64,000 bases of DNA from Cephalotus follicularis (GCA_001972305.1 BDDD01001821.1:132715-196714); one strand, 5' to 3'; positions 32,759 to 45,184 are shown, counted from the first letter of the stretch. A program made the numbers and translations. Notes: a model not told the origin generated them from the letters alone.

Positions 32759-35224
32759 TGTTAGAGTAGGGGTGTCTCTGCATGCCACGAGGTGGCTCTG
32801 CATAAATATATATGTATGTATGAGATGCACTCCTTAACTGGAGATATCTCTTTAAGCCACGGGGTGGCTGCATGTTGCATATTACACTCTCTATTTATAC
32901 AATCTGAATTCCTTTTGTGTTTTATTGTGCATATTAAATGGATCGGGTGATCACCATGTCATCCGAGTACAAATATAGTGCCCTATCGTTCGAGGGGTTG
33001 GATCTCATGCCTGAGAGGTTATGAGAATGAGATCCTTACTCCCTTCTGACAGAACGTTCCAAGTCATAGGTTCACTTTCTTAGGGCAATTGTTGAACCGC
33101 AAAGACTTGTCGTATTATGCTTGCTCCCAGGTTTAGTGGAGGATGGATTATCTCATTACCATTTGGATTTATCCTAAAGCATAATGCGGGGTTCGTGCTA
33201 AGGAGTATGAGACTGAACAGATCCACCATAGGAAACCTATTTGGAAAGTCATACCTATGTCAATAGGATTCCTATAGTCTCGGTAGTGTATAGTCTATGG
33301 TGACTAGTAGACCATTTGTGGAGCTACGTTGTATCGTTAGACCTGAGCGGCTGGCATGCATTGTGTTGTGACTGCTTGGCTTTGATTTCCACCTTCCCCA
33401 GCACTAGCCACGTGCTGGCAAAAGGGTTGTCTTTGTGCCTTGTGGGAGCTTCATTGAGATGTATGGACGAGTTCGCAATAAGGGATCGTCACACCCGTAT
33501 GAAGGGTGATCATCTATATATTATTTATGTCCGTTGAGACTTATAAAACCATGATCAGGTATAGGCAGACTGGAAATAGGGTTTCCGGGGAGGTCTGCCG
33601 AAAGTCTCAATGTGTACATAAATTTATAGTTATCGTGACTTTACCTAGGGGTGACATTATCCCGAACCCTAGGTCGCAGTCAGAGCCAAGTATGATGTAG
33701 GATACATGACAGATATGCTGATGACTTGATAAAGTACTACTTTAACCAGATATCGACTTATAGACGTAGTTAATTCTACGGATCCGGGGGGTGATGGGAT
33801 TCACACCGGGGCTGTTTTAATAGTCGGGGACTATTGGGATAGTCACACCAGAACTCCTTGGATGTTCTAGGAAATTTATAGTCGTACCGGATTCAAACCG
33901 GGATTTCGAGTCCCACCTGATTATTGGAAAAGCGATGCATGCTACACACATGCTAGCTTGGCAGAAAATCTAGTTTTAACTAGTATATATTAATTTGGCA
34001 TTAGTGGTTTATTTATTTATTTAAATTTACCACCGTATTGTCAAATTGATATATTAAGAGAAACCACGGTGAGAGTATGTTTAACATACGTTGTGCGGGG
34101 TGCACATAATTTAAAACAAGAGAAAACCACACATGGCATTTTTGACTTTGGCAATTTGTGTTTGAAGTCCTGAGTACGCCTTGGCGCCTGGTACGCGCAA
34201 ATAGCGAGAGAGGCGTTTTGTGCGTCTGGCGACGTGTTCTGGCCGGAGAAGACGACGTGCGGTGGCCGGGGAAGAGCTGCACCTTCATCCACGGTACTCT
34301 CCTCTTCTCTCTCTCTCCCCATTTTCTCTTCTCTCTCTCTGTTTTGAACGATGCGTTTAGCGCGTCTCCCATTGCCGGCATTCTCTTCCGCCGCCGGTGG
34401 TCTTGGTAGGTGGAGCCATGCTTGGCTTTGCCTATTTTTGCCTAAGACTAGGTTGATCGGCGTTGTTTGGCCAGGTTTGTGCACACAGAGTCGACCCTGG
34501 TGACTCAGTGCGTTATGCGCCTTGACTCAGCGTTCCGCACTGATTCACGGCGAGTCTTGCATTGGTATGTGTTGGCCATGCTTGGTAGGTGCTGGTTGTG
34601 GTGGTGCGGTGTCGCGGCGATCCTGTTTTCGCCGGGCGGGTTAACTCGCCGCCGTCTATTCACCCCATTCCAGGCCGAGTCTCGCCAAGACTCGGCCACC
34701 AGTGGCTTTATCGGGTGTTTGTGGTCCACATATGTCATCGCCGGTCTATGACGCATTGATCGAGACGCATTGAGTCCGAACTCAGTGAGTCACCGTCGCT
34801 GTTCGCCGTGTTCTAAGGCGCTTGTCGGCACGTCTCCGCCAGAAATGGGCGAGAGGATTTTTTGGGGTTCGTTGGTGTCTTGGTTGAACTTTTCGTGGAC
34901 TGGCCGGAAACTGGTAGTAGAGCGGGTAACCGGTAGTTGCTTCGGCAAGCGTGTAGCGGCAAAGTGACAGAGCCGCCAACGTTGGTATGGATCCTAATCT
35001 TATGTTTTTGTTGTTTACCGAATTGGTTTCGGTTAAGTGGATGTATGCTTGACTTTTTGTTTTGTTCGATTGGATATTAAACAGAGATCCTAGGTGAATA
35101 GATTTTGGTAGTAAGATGTAATCGTGAACCTTGACTTGCAGTCTTGGTGTTTTTGAAAAATTAAAATAATACACATATGCATCCTATACCCAAAATCGAC
35201 CGGGACCCTTCCCAGGTTCCAACA
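32759..35224 (+). mobile_element. 3' LTR of the copia, uninterrupted
   Basis: 2466 bp from TGTTAGAGTAGGGG to GGTTCCAACA, followed by the duplicated target CCTTG. It serves as the empty-site reference for the two solo LTRs in the 5' copy. It lacks a 45-bp stretch present in the 5' LTR near 21130-21175. There is no GTCGAC array. Confidence 0.95.
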
Positions 35225-35229
35225 CCTTG

Positions 35230-35850
35230 GCTATTGGAATTAAGTGTTAAGGATGATGTTGTTTGTGGTTCAGTTATCTTGGAAGTAAGAGTGTTGGATA
35301 AGGTTGCTTTTTTCCTCAGTTATTTTGGAATTGTGGTTCAGATAAATAAATATCTAACCCTTGTCTCTTATATAAGGTAGATATGGAAGGACGATAGGGA
35401 GGGAATGCTAGAAGAGCAAAAGGCAGACAGTCAACTCGACGGACCAGAGCAAATAGCAGTGTTGAGGAACATGGAGATGGTAATGTGGCACATGAAGGGG
35501 AATTTGTTGCACTAACTCAAGAAGAACCAAGGGATTTTCTAAGGGAGATACAGGCCACTATGGCCCAAATGAACCAACTCTTGCAATAACCGGTAGCTGC
35601 AGCAGAGGCCTCTAGGGCAGGGCTCTCAGCAAAGGAGCCAGGGGACGCAGGGAGGCCGCTCTAGGCTTTCCAGTGTTGGTAGTGAGGCTCCTTCTGATCT
35701 GTGCATGCATTGTCAGTGCACGAATCACACATTTGATGACTATTGGTGGAGAGCTGGTAAGTGTATGGGTTGTGGAGCTATGAATCACATAGCCATAGAG
35801 TGTCCTTGTGGCCGGTATGCTTCAGGGAGTTAGCAAGGGCAGAGCATGGG
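35230..35850 (+). pseudogene. gag: Second gypsy: gag with zinc knuckles, broken
   Basis: Resumes the second gypsy after the copia. From about 35382 the sequence encodes a gag-like N-terminus with stops (EFVALTQEEPRDFLREIQATMAQMNQLLQ). At 35700-35820 is a double knuckle (CMHCQCTNHTFDDYWW, then CMGCGAMNHIAIECP). In the first knuckle the last cysteine is tyrosine; the second is intact. The central capsid domain is missing, probably deleted. Confidence 0.7.
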
Positions 35851-36085
35851 TCAATCTTAGGAAGGTTCTCAGTAGAACCTGAGTTTTGGTTACCAGCAGG
35901 GCCGTGGTTCTGATCAGCAGTATCAGGGCCGTCCTACCAACGGTCCCCATCTGTAGCAGGGAGAGATCGTGGTGAACATCGTATGGGAACTACACCGACG
36001 GTGCAGGGTAGAGTTAATGCTAAGGATCATAGAGCTGAAGCGGGATCGGTTTCAGTGATATGAGGTATTATTTGTATCTCTCATC

Positions 36086-36317
36086 ATGGCATGGACTTTT
36101 ATAGATCCGAGTTCATCTCATTCATACATTGCATATCATTTTCTATGTTATATTGAGGTGGAACTCGAGCCCTTACCTTTTGTAATGGAGGTTAGCACAC
36201 CAGTAGGAGATCTTGTGTTTTTCGAATGGGTGCGTAAGTCTTGTGCTATGGAAATGGAGGTCGTGTCTTAATGGCTGACCTTATAGTGTTACCGATGGAG
36301 GAGTTGGATGTGATCCT
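36086..36317 (+). pseudogene. Second gypsy: protease fragment
   Basis: Reads FIDPSSSHSYIAYHFLCYIEVELEPL and MEVSTPVGDLV, then in a shifted frame MADLIVLPMEELDVIL. This is the aspartic protease of gypsy elements (family form DSGASHSFI). The catalytic DSGA triad region is altered to DPSS. The frame is cut at 36317 by a copia LTR. Confidence 0.7.
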
Positions 36318-37604
36318 TGTTAGATTGGGGTGTCCCTGCATGCCACGAGGTGGATACATTCTTGTATATATACACTCTTGATTTATATATTCTTAGTTTC
36401 ATTCATGTTTTACTATGTGAATTTCTATTAACAATGGCATTTACTATATGTATATCCCAAACCATAACTATGGAATCAAATTAATTAAGATATTAACTTA
36501 ATACACATATAATGCCCTATTGATAAAAGGTTGGATCTCGTGCCTACGAGGTTATGAGAATGAGATCCTTACTCCTTTCTGACAAAACGTTCCAAGTCAT
36601 AAGTTCACTTTCTTAGGGCAATTGATGAACCGAATGGACTTGCTATATTATGCTTGCTCCTGGGTCATGTGGAGTATGGATCATCTCATTGCCATTTGGG
36701 TTTACCCTAAAGCTACTGTGGGGCGCATGGTGGAAAGCATGACCACTAAACTGACCCACCATAGGAAACCTATTTGGATAGTCATACCTATGTCAATAGG
36801 ATTTCTATAGTCCCGGTAGTGTATAGTCAATGGTGTCTAGTAGGCCATAGGTGACCTGCGTTGTTTCCTTATACCTGAGCGGCTGGCATGCATTATGAGG
36901 TAACTCTTAGCTTTGATTTCTGCCTTCCCCAGCACAAGCCATGACCTGGCAAAACGGTTGTCTTTGGGGATTTTGGAAGCTGCATTGAGATGAATGGGCG
37001 AGTGCGCAATAGAGGATCGTCACACCTGTATTGAGGGTGATTGGGTCCATAATATGTTTGTCTTTTGTAAACTTAAAGACCTAGCCAGGCAAAGCAAACT
37101 GGAAACGGGTTTTCCGGGTAGGTCTGCCGATAATCTTAGTGCGAACATGGATTTATAGTTATCGCGGTATTACCGATGGTTGACATTTATCCAAACCCTT
37201 GTCCGCGGTCGGAGCCAAGGATGACGAGGGATACATGACACGAAAACTGATGACAGGATAAAGTACCGGTTAACCGACTAACGATTGATGGACATGGAAC
37301 TTTGGTCCATGGATCTTGGGGATGGTTGGATATCATACCAGAGACATTTTAATAGTCGGGGACTATTAGAATGGTCGTACCAAAACTCCGGGATGTTCTG
37401 AGAAATTTATCATTGTACCGGGAACCAACCGGGCTTTCGGGTTCCACCTAATTTTGGAACAAGTTGACGTGTGTGGGACACATGTCATTTAGTGAGAGTT
37501 TAGCATCTGGGAGATGTTACTTTGCTAGCGAACATTTTGTTTGTTGAACATATATCACTTCTTTGGAAGTGAGTTCAAGCATCATCATAATAGAATGTTC
37601 CATT
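36318..37604 (+). mobile_element. Copia LTR fragment
   Basis: Starts TGTTAGATTGGGGTGTCCCTGCATGC and follows the copia LTRs at 20954, 32759 and 38268 for about 1.3 kb, but is clearly diverged from each. It enters the protease of the second gypsy at 36317. At 37605 it ends abruptly at a minus-strand gypsy LTR. Its downstream half, internal region and target duplication are not found. Confidence 0.75.
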
Positions 37605-38267
37605 TGTCACGCCCCGAACCGTGAGGAAACCCCCACGACTCGACACGTGATATACCTTCCCTTCAATCCAAGCATATCATATAAAACATACTCCAAGAAG
37701 TGCTATAAATTTAAAAGTTTAAACAATCATATTACATCAGCGGAATAATAATCCATATAAAAACTAACTCTTATAATCTTCCGAAAATCGAGCATGAAGT
37801 ATTCTTTTATCGGACCTACGCACCCTGTAAAGAAAACACATTTTATATATCCACACTTCCGAAGGAGGAATCAGCAGATAATAAATGGGCTCAGCCCTCG
37901 GCAATGACAACTTAACACATAACTACATCTTTCTAATCTCAAGTGATGAACCCATGCATATCCAATACATCAACACACATAACTCTTAAGCACTGCCACA
38001 TGTTGGCAGGTCGATATTTGAATAAAACATATCTCTAACTCATCTTTAGATTTGTCTCTCATACATAACAGGTCTTAAACATCCGTACATATCATACATT
38101 AACACAAGGCCCTTTTATAGAAATCATATACAAAACCATATGCACAACCATATACAACATGGCTAACAAATCCTACTATAGAGAACCCATCCATCTAAGC
38201 TTGTCTCATTGCAATCCATCACTTGGGCCTGACCCTTTCAATTACAATGAAATGGGTCAGTGACATA
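37605..38267 (-). mobile_element. Gypsy LTR, minus strand, end piece
   Basis: Begins TGTCACGCCCCGAACC, the reverse complement of the ends at 9068 and 16031. It follows 8372-9068 for about 660 bp in reverse. Interrupted at 38268 by a copia insertion; the rest of the LTR is 45185-46757. Confidence 0.85.
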
Positions 38268-39600
38268 TGTTGGGTTAGGGGTGTCTCTGTATGCCACGAT
38301 AAGGCTCGTTTCTATATAAACACTCTTAATTTAATACAATTATGAATTCCTTTTATATTCTATATGCATCTTTAAATATTGGCAAAGCTATGTGGCTCAT
38401 TCCAACCAACCAAAAGGAATAGACTGATTATACGTAATTGACTGAATGCCAAAATAGCGTCCTGTCACGTCCAAAGGGTTGGATCTCTTGCCGAGAGGGC
38501 TATGAGAATGAGATCCTTATTCCCTATGAAAAATGTTCCAAGTCATAGTTTCACTTTCTTAAGGGTCGATGTTGAACCGTGAAGACTTGTCATATGAAGC
38601 TTGCTCTTGGGTTAGTAGTGGAGGTTGGTTATCTCGTAGCCAATTGTGTTTACCGCTAAAGATGAATGTGAGGTGTATGCTAGAGTGAATGACACTAGAC
38701 TGACCCACCAATAGGAAACCTATTTGTATAGTATAGACCCAATGTCAATAGGATTCCTATGGTCTCGGTAGTGTATAATGTATGGTGACTAGTAGGTCTA
38801 TAGCCTGCGTTGTCTCCTTTGACCTGAGAGGCTGGCATGCATTGTGTGGTAAGTACTTGACTTTCATTTCTGCCTTCCCCTAGTGCTGGCAAAAGGTTTG
38901 TCTTTTGGTCTTGTGGGAGTTGCATTGAGATGTATAGGCGAGTGCACAAGATGGAATTGTCACACCCGGGCAGAGGGTGACCAGCTCTATTTGTCTATGT
39001 ACGTTGCAGACTTAAAAGTCTTGATCAGGCATAGGTGGACTGGAAACAAGAGGTTCCCATGGGAGGTCCACCGATAGTCTCAGTGCGATCATGGATTCAT
39101 AGCTATCAAAGTAATACTAGGGGTGACATTCATCGAAACCCTAGGATGTGATTGGAGCCATGTATGACGAGGGTAACATGACACATATGCCGATGACTGG
39201 AAAAAGCGAATGGCTATTCGGACCATGATTGATATACATGGTAATACACAGATACAGGGGGTGACTGGCACTCACATCGGGGGTGCTCTGATAGTCAGTG
39301 TACTATTACAGTGCTCGTACCAGAAGACGGGGTGCACTGGGAATTTATCATCATACCGGAGAACGACGTGCTTTCGGGTCCTGCCTAACTTTGAACAGGT
39401 TGATATGTGGCGAGACACATATCATTCAGTGAAAGAACAACATCAGGGAAGATGTTGTTTGGCTAGTGAGTATTTCATTTGCATGGATTAAGGTCCGTGC
39501 AATGCCACGATAAAATATTCCATGCGAAGGATTATTTGGAAATGGAAGAGATTGTCATATTCTTTCTCTTGGGCATTGATGCCTTGGTTGTGCGTCGACG
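38268..39600 (+). mobile_element. Truncated 5' LTR of the copia
   Basis: Matches 42685-44010 of the 3' LTR up to and including the second array site (GCGTCGACG at 39593), then diverges. The deletion breakpoint therefore lies within the GTCGAC array. Confidence 0.85.
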
Positions 39601-40130
39601 TTGCGGTACCAAAATTTGTAACTCTTTGTAGGGGCTAAGAGGAGCTAGACATCTGAGAGAGGCTGAAGCATTAGACTTGCGTCGAGTTGATGGATCCAAG
39701 ATTCACACCACGACAATAGGTGTTTTTTAATTTTCTTTTTGTAATGGCCATATAATTAAACTTGATCCTTGTTACTATGCAAAGAAGCTTGTTAGAAACG
39801 TTGTTTTAGTTTCATATTTGTATAAGATGGGCATGGAGCTCAATTTTTCTACATATGGCTGTAGACTTATGCAAAACGATATTTTTTTATGTAAGGGACA
39901 CATTGACAATGGGATCTATGTTTTAAATACTATTGCACAAATGGCTTTAACAATTCAAACTGGATCAAGCACTAAAAGACAACGACCCTTCATACATATG
40001 GCATTGTAGATTAGGTCATCCTAGTCTGGGTAGACTAACACACTTGGTTAAGGATGGTCTTTTAGACATCCAGGACGTGGAGTCCTTTCCATAGTGTGAG
40101 CCATGTCTTATTGGCAAGATGACCAAATCA
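39601..40130 (+). pseudogene. Copia GAG-pre-integrase region
   Basis: Contains MYKMGMELNFSTYGCRL and LCKGHIDNGIYVL. In the next frame the histidine-rich segment before integrase reads WHCRLGHPSLGRLTHLVKDGLLDIQD. A frameshift near 39990 and a stop near 40094 break it. The region corresponds to 29750-30310 of the other copia. Confidence 0.75.
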
Positions 40131-40834
40131 CCATTATCCGGGTAGGAGAAATGGGTATGGACATACTGGCTCTTGTCCATACCAACGTCTGCGGACCTAT
40201 GTTGGTCAATGCTATTAGAGGTTTTCCCTACTTCATAACCTTTACTGATGACTTGTCATGGTATGGTTATGTGTTTATGATGAAACACAAGTCTGAGGCC
40301 TTTCAGAGGTTCAAAGAATTTAGATTAGAATTAGAAAAGCAAATGGGTAAACTCATCAAGGTCCTCCGGTCAGATCGAGGTGGTGAATACCTATCTGCTG
40401 AATTCTTGGGTTATTTGAGGGATTACGGAATTCTCTCTCAATGGACACCTCCTGGAACACCACAGCATAATGGTGTGTCCGAGCGGAGGAATCGGACTTT
40501 GATGAACATGGTCCGGTCCATGATATCTTTCGTGGATCTTCCTATATCATTCTGGGGTTATGCACTTCATGCGGTGGTGTACATCCTAAACCACATTCCT
40601 TCAAAATCCGTCCCCTCCACTCCATATGAGGTGTACATTGGGAGGAAACCTAGTCTAAACCATTTGAGGGTTTGGGGCTGTCCAGCTTATGTTAGAAGGG
40701 CAGAACCTTCTAAGCTGGAGGCGCGAGCGGATCGTTGCCGGTTTGTGGGGTATCCTAAGGATAGCGAAGGACACTTCTTTTACCATCCTAGCGATCAAAA
40801 GGTTTTTGTATCGCTTATTGCCAAATTCCTATAG
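40103..40834 (+). pseudogene. Copia integrase core
   Basis: The open frame covers the catalytic domain: HTNVCGPM, FTDDLSWYGYVF, RSDRGGEYLSAEF, GTPQHNGVSERRNRT, ISFWGYALHAVVYILNHIPSKSVPSTPYE, and the typical VWGCPAYVRR tail. The first catalytic aspartate (HTDVCGP in the family) is asparagine; the second (TDD) and the glutamate (SERR) are kept. The enzyme joins viral-type cDNA to host DNA; this copy should be inactive. Confidence 0.88.
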
Positions 40835-40870
40835 AAGGAATACCTACTTACAGGGAGCAGTAGGAGCAAG

Positions 40871-41874
40871 GTGGAGCTAAGAGAGTTGTCACCTTGTGAA
40901 AGCCCACAAGATGAGGTGGAATTAGAGGTTCAACCCTCTATAGACATAGTTGGGGAAGGTTCCCAACCTGAGAGTGGATCTCAGTTAGGCGCTCCTTTGA
41001 CGAGGAGATCAGGTAGAGTTCCAGTACCTCATGAGAGATATGGCTTTCTCATTGAGGGCACTGAGGAACTCAACGACATCGATGATGACGAGCCTGTTAG
41101 CTACGAGGACGCAGTGAAGAAAACTGAATCCGGGGCATGGCTAGAGGCCATGAAATCCGAGATGGACTCAATGGACGCCAACCAAGTATGGAACTTGGTC
41201 GATGCACGTGAGGGTATTAACCCTATTGGTTGCAAATGGATCTTCAAGAGGAAGATTGGCGCTGATGGTAAGATAGAGACTTACAAGCATGATTGGTCGC
41301 GAAAGGGTATAGGCAAAGACACAGAGTCGACTATACCAAAAATTTCTCACCAGTCGCTATGCTTAAGTCCATCCGGATATTGCTTGCTATTGCCGCTCAA
41401 TACGATTATGAGATATGGCAAATGGATGTGAAGGCAGCGTTCTTGCAGGGCTTTCTTGAAGAGGACATTTACATGTCCCAACCCGATGGATTTGCATCCA
41501 TGGAGCATCCACAAAGAGTGTGTAAGCTCCAAAGGTTTATTTACAGCCTTATGCAAGTGTCCCGTAGCTGGAACATCCGTTTTGACAAGACCGTTAAGAC
41601 TTTCGGTTTCATAAAAAATGTGGATGAGCCTTGTGTCTACCGGAAAGAGGATGACGCGAATATCACGTTCTTGGTACTATACGTGGATGGCATACTAATC
41701 ATAGGGAATGATGTGGGTATGTTGCAGTCCGTTAAAGTATGGTTATCCGAGAACTTCTACATGGAGAATTTGGGAGAGGCATCCTATATTTTGGGTATAA
41801 AGATCTATAGAGATAGATCTAATAGGTTGCTGGGAGTCTCCCAAAGCCAGTACATCAGCAAGGCGCTGAAATGA
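40871..41874 (+). pseudogene. Copia reverse transcriptase
   Basis: After an acidic linker (to about 41060) come WLEAMKSEMDSMDANQVWNLVD and CKWIFKRKIGADG. A frameshift near 41300 moves to the frame with MVAKGYRQRHRVDYTKNFSPVA, DVKAAFLQGFLEEDIYMSQPDGF and FLVLYVDGILIIGND. The YVDD motif is YVDG, losing an essential aspartate. Stop at 41872. Confidence 0.88.
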
Positions 41875-41973
41875 TATGGACTTGAGAATTTCAAGCGGGG
41901 CCTTCTTCCGATTGTCCAGGGAATTCACCTCTCCAAGAGGATGCCTCCATAGACAAATGAGTAGAGGACTCGC

Positions 41974-42660
41974 ATGAGTAGGCAGCCATATGCTTCGGCA
42001 GTTGGCTCTATCATGTATGACATGCTGTGTACTAGACCTGATGTCGCCTATGCCTTAGGAATGGCTAGTCGATTTCTGTCTGATCCCGGTGAGAAACATT
42101 GGGAGGCAGTCAAGGGGGTACTCAAATACCTAAGAAGGACTCAGGATACCCTCTTGATCTATGGAGGAGACAGTGAGTTGAAATTAGAGGGCTTTACAGA
42201 CTCTAGTTTCAATAGTGATCCGGATGATCACAAATCCATGTTAGGATGTGTCTTCATCTTGAACGGAGGTGTTATGAGCTGGAGGAGTTCTAAGCAAGAG
42301 ACTACTGCTAACTCCACGACTGAAGCGGAATATGTTGCAACCTTAGATGTCGCTAAGGAAGATGTTTGGATGCGAAAGTTCATTACTGAAGTTGATGTGG
42401 TTCCAACCATTGCACGTCCTATTGTGATATAATGTGACAACAATGGGGCAGTTGCACAAGCCGAAGAACCACGATCTCATCATTGCTCCAAGCACATACA
42501 GCGACGGTATCACCTGATTAGAGAAATCATCGACAGAGGAGACATTACCCTTGAGAGAGTTGCCACGGAGGCAAACTTAGCAGACCCACTGACCAAAGCT
42601 TTGAGAAGCACAGTTCAAGAGAGACGTCGGAGTGATATGGGATTAGGCTATCGGTCGTCG
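41974..42660 (+). pseudogene. Copia RNase H and polyprotein end
   Basis: Reads YASAVGSIMYDMLCTRPDVAYA, GFTDSSFNSDPDDHKSMLGCVF and KQETTANSTTEAEYVA. A stop at 42430 replaces one residue, after which the frame continues as CDNNGAVAQAEEP, RYHLIREIIDRGDI and ANLADPLTK to about 42660. RNase H removes the RNA strand after cDNA synthesis. The family ADW-type aspartate is preserved as TDSS. Confidence 0.85.
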
Positions 42661-42684
42661 TGGCTATAGGGCCAAGTGGGAGAT

Positions 42685-45179
42685 TGTTAGGTTAGGGGTG
42701 TCCCTGTATGCAATGATATGGCTCGTTTGTATATAAACACTCTTAATTTAATATAATTATGAATTCCTTTTTATATTCTGTGTGCATCTTTATATATTGG
42801 CAAGGTTTTGTGGCTCATCCCAACCAACCAAAAGGAACACATTGATTATACGTAATTGACTGTATGCCACAATAGCGGCCTGTCACGTTCAAAGGGTTGG
42901 ATCTCTTGCTGAGAAGGCTATGAGAATCAGATCCTTATTCCATGTGACAAATGTTCCAACTCATAGGTTCCCTTTCTTAAAGGCCATTGATGAATCGCGA
43001 ACACTTGTCACGTGAAGCTTGCTCCTGGGTTAGCAGTGAAGGTTCGTTATCTCATAGCCAATTGGGTTTAACCCTAAAGCTGAATGTGAGGTGTATGCTA
43101 GAGTGCATGACACTGGACTGACCCACCAACAGGAAACCTATTTGGATAGTCTATACCTAATGTCAACAGGATCCCTATGGTCTCGGTAGTGTATAGTGTA
43201 TGGTGACTAGTAGGTCTATAGCCTGCGTTGTCTCCTTTGACCTGAGCGGCTGACATGCATTGTGTGGTAACTACTTGATTTTGATTTTCGCCTTCCCCTG
43301 CACTAGCCATGTTCGGACAAAATGTGGGAGCTACATTGAGATGTATGGGCGAGTGCACAAGATGGGATCGTCACACCCGAGAGAATGGTGACAGGCTCTA
43401 TTTGTCTATGTACGTTGCAGACTTAAAAGTTCTGATCAGGCATTGATGGACTGGGAACAAGAGGTTCCCATGGGAGGTCCGCCAATAGTATCACTGCAAT
43501 CATAGATTCATAGCTATCACAGCAATACTAGGGGTGACATTCATCCAAACCCTAGGCTGTGATCGGAGCCATGTATGACGAGGGAATCATGACACATATG
43601 CCGATGACTGGATAAAGCGAATGGCTATTCGGACCATGATTGATAGACGTGGTAATACACGGATCCGGGGGGTGACTGGAGCTCACACCGGGGGTGCTCT
43701 GGTAGTCGATGTACTATTAGAGTGCTCATACCAGATGATGGGGTGCACTGGGAATTTATCATCATAACGGAGAACGACGAGCTTTCAGGTCGTCCCTGAC
43801 TTTGAACAGGTTGATATGTGGTGGGACACATATCATTTACTGAAAGGAAAACATCAGGGAAGATGTTGTTTGGTTAGTGAGTATTTCATTTGCATGGATT
43901 AAGGTCCGTGCAATGCCACGATGAAATATTCCATGCGAAGGCTTATTTGGAAATGGAAGAGATTGTCATATTCTTTGTCTTGGGCGTTGACGCCTTGGTT
44001 GTGCGTCGACGCCAATCTCTAATTGAGTTACTGGGCATTGACGTGAAGGGATTGCGTTAACACTGGAAAAACCAGTAGCTTTATACGTCGACGCTATGAG
44101 GGCATCACGCCGACGTCTAAACTAGAAAGTCCGCTCGACATTAACGCTATGGAGAGCATTGTGTTAACACTGGAAAAAACCAGGGGCTTTGCGCGTTGGG
44201 GCCATTGGGTTTTGACGTTGATGCGAAGACCAATGGACTAGGCTCCTATCTCATCTTATCCATGGCGTTGACGCCTAGATGAGATGTACGTGCCAATGCC
44301 TTGCTTGCGCATTGACGCGTTGATGCCTGATGCGCGCTACAGTAGGAGAGAGAAAGTCAGCACTATAAATAGTTTGAGAGAAACTTGCTGAACACACTTG
44401 GACACTTTCTTTCTCTCTCTTCCCTCATGTGCGATCTCTTCTACCTGCTCTAGTACGCGTCAACTCCTATAACCTACACGTCGACGCTTGTGTCACCTGG
44501 TGCATTAAAGCAGCCTTTTTCAAGCCTCCTTTCACCACTCAAACGTCATAATAGGTGGAGATAACTTGCGCATTGCTTCTTATCTTTGCCTAGAGTGATT
44601 TAGACTAGGTTAAACACCTTCCGTTGTCCCATCCATGGCTTGAGGAGGAGCTTGGAGCTTTTGGAGCCTTTTTGGGGACAAAGTGTAGAGGGAGCTATCT
44701 TGAAGGTAGGAGGCTTCACCTCCGGTAAGAATCCGTTTCTTCCCCCCCCCCCCCCTTTATGGATCCATGGTAGCGGGTGTTGATGTGGGTGTGTGAACCC
44801 TTGCCAAACCTCCATGGTTCTTTTTCTATGTTTTGTGTTTCATCCCTAGGCGTTAGGGATGTTGTGGGTGAGGGTTGATTGGGCTATGGCTAGGGTTTTG
44901 TGTGTTATTCCTTGTGATCCATTGTTAGAGTCCACTCGTAGGGTTTATGGCAACCCTAGCTTTATCAACTTGTTATGCCCAATGCTTGGGTTTATGGTTT
45001 CGGTTTTATTGGATGTTGATTAGATGTTCCTTGGCATTTATTGAGACCTTTTGGACTTAGCTTAGGGCATCCCATTGCTTGGGGATTAACCAATTGAGCG
45101 AATTTAAAGTTTATCGGCCTTAAACCCCTAAGTCTGAATTGTAAAGTCTTCCGCTATGCTCGGCCGAGCATTCCCAACA
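42685..45179 (+). mobile_element. 3' LTR of the copia with GTCGAC array
   Basis: 2495 bp, from TGTTAGGTTAGGGG after the tract AAGTGGGAGAT to TTCCCAACA. The first 1.3 kb resembles the LTR at 32759 but the middle differs: it holds a GTCGAC array (43986-44485), a TATA box (44362-44372, actataaatag) and a CT-rich start. A run of about 15 C near 44742-44756 may be an assembly weak point. Confidence 0.93.
43986..44485 (+). promoter_or_regulatory. Copia-borne GTCGAC array flanking the TATA box
   Basis: Cores start at 43986, 44005, 44037, 44056, 44087, 44109, 44140, 44163, 44195 and 44217, with spacings 19, 32, 19, 31, 22, 31, 23, 32 and 22. Two- and three-turn steps alternate, and part of this is a direct repeat of about 107 bp. 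Exact GTCGAC at 44005, 44087 and, downstream of TATA, 44480. Decayed sites include GTTGAC, GTTAAC, ATTGAC and GCCGAC. The flanks are GC-type. Confidence 0.8.
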
Positions 45180-45184
45180 ACATA

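Larger units (their letters stand above)
20954..35224 (+). mobile_element. Complete but decayed Ty1/copia element, TSD CCTTG
   Basis: Flanked by CCTTG duplications (20949-20953, 35225-35229). LTRs are 20954-27614 (about 2.5 kb once two nested solo LTRs are removed) and 32759-35224 (2466 bp). Both begin TGTTAGAGTAGGGG and end GGTTCCAACA. The first 150 bp of the two differ at only a few positions, mostly transitions. PBS and PPT are intact and the coding region is heavily mutated. It interrupts the second gypsy between its leader and gag. Confidence 0.95.
38268..45179 (+). mobile_element. Internally deleted copia, TSD ACATA
   Basis: Flanked by ACATA (38263-38267, 45180-45184); the interrupted LTR reads through when it is removed. 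The 3' LTR is 42685-45179 (2495 bp). The 5' LTR stops near 39600, after only 1.33 kb, and runs straight into pol. The rest of that LTR, the PBS and the whole of gag are deleted. It is the best preserved coding copia here but not autonomous. Confidence 0.93.

Noticed and set aside
25467-34495. Isolated GTCGAC at 25467 and 34490
   Set aside because: Single sites in a copia LTR pair, one per LTR, without neighbours at regular spacing; not counted as an array.
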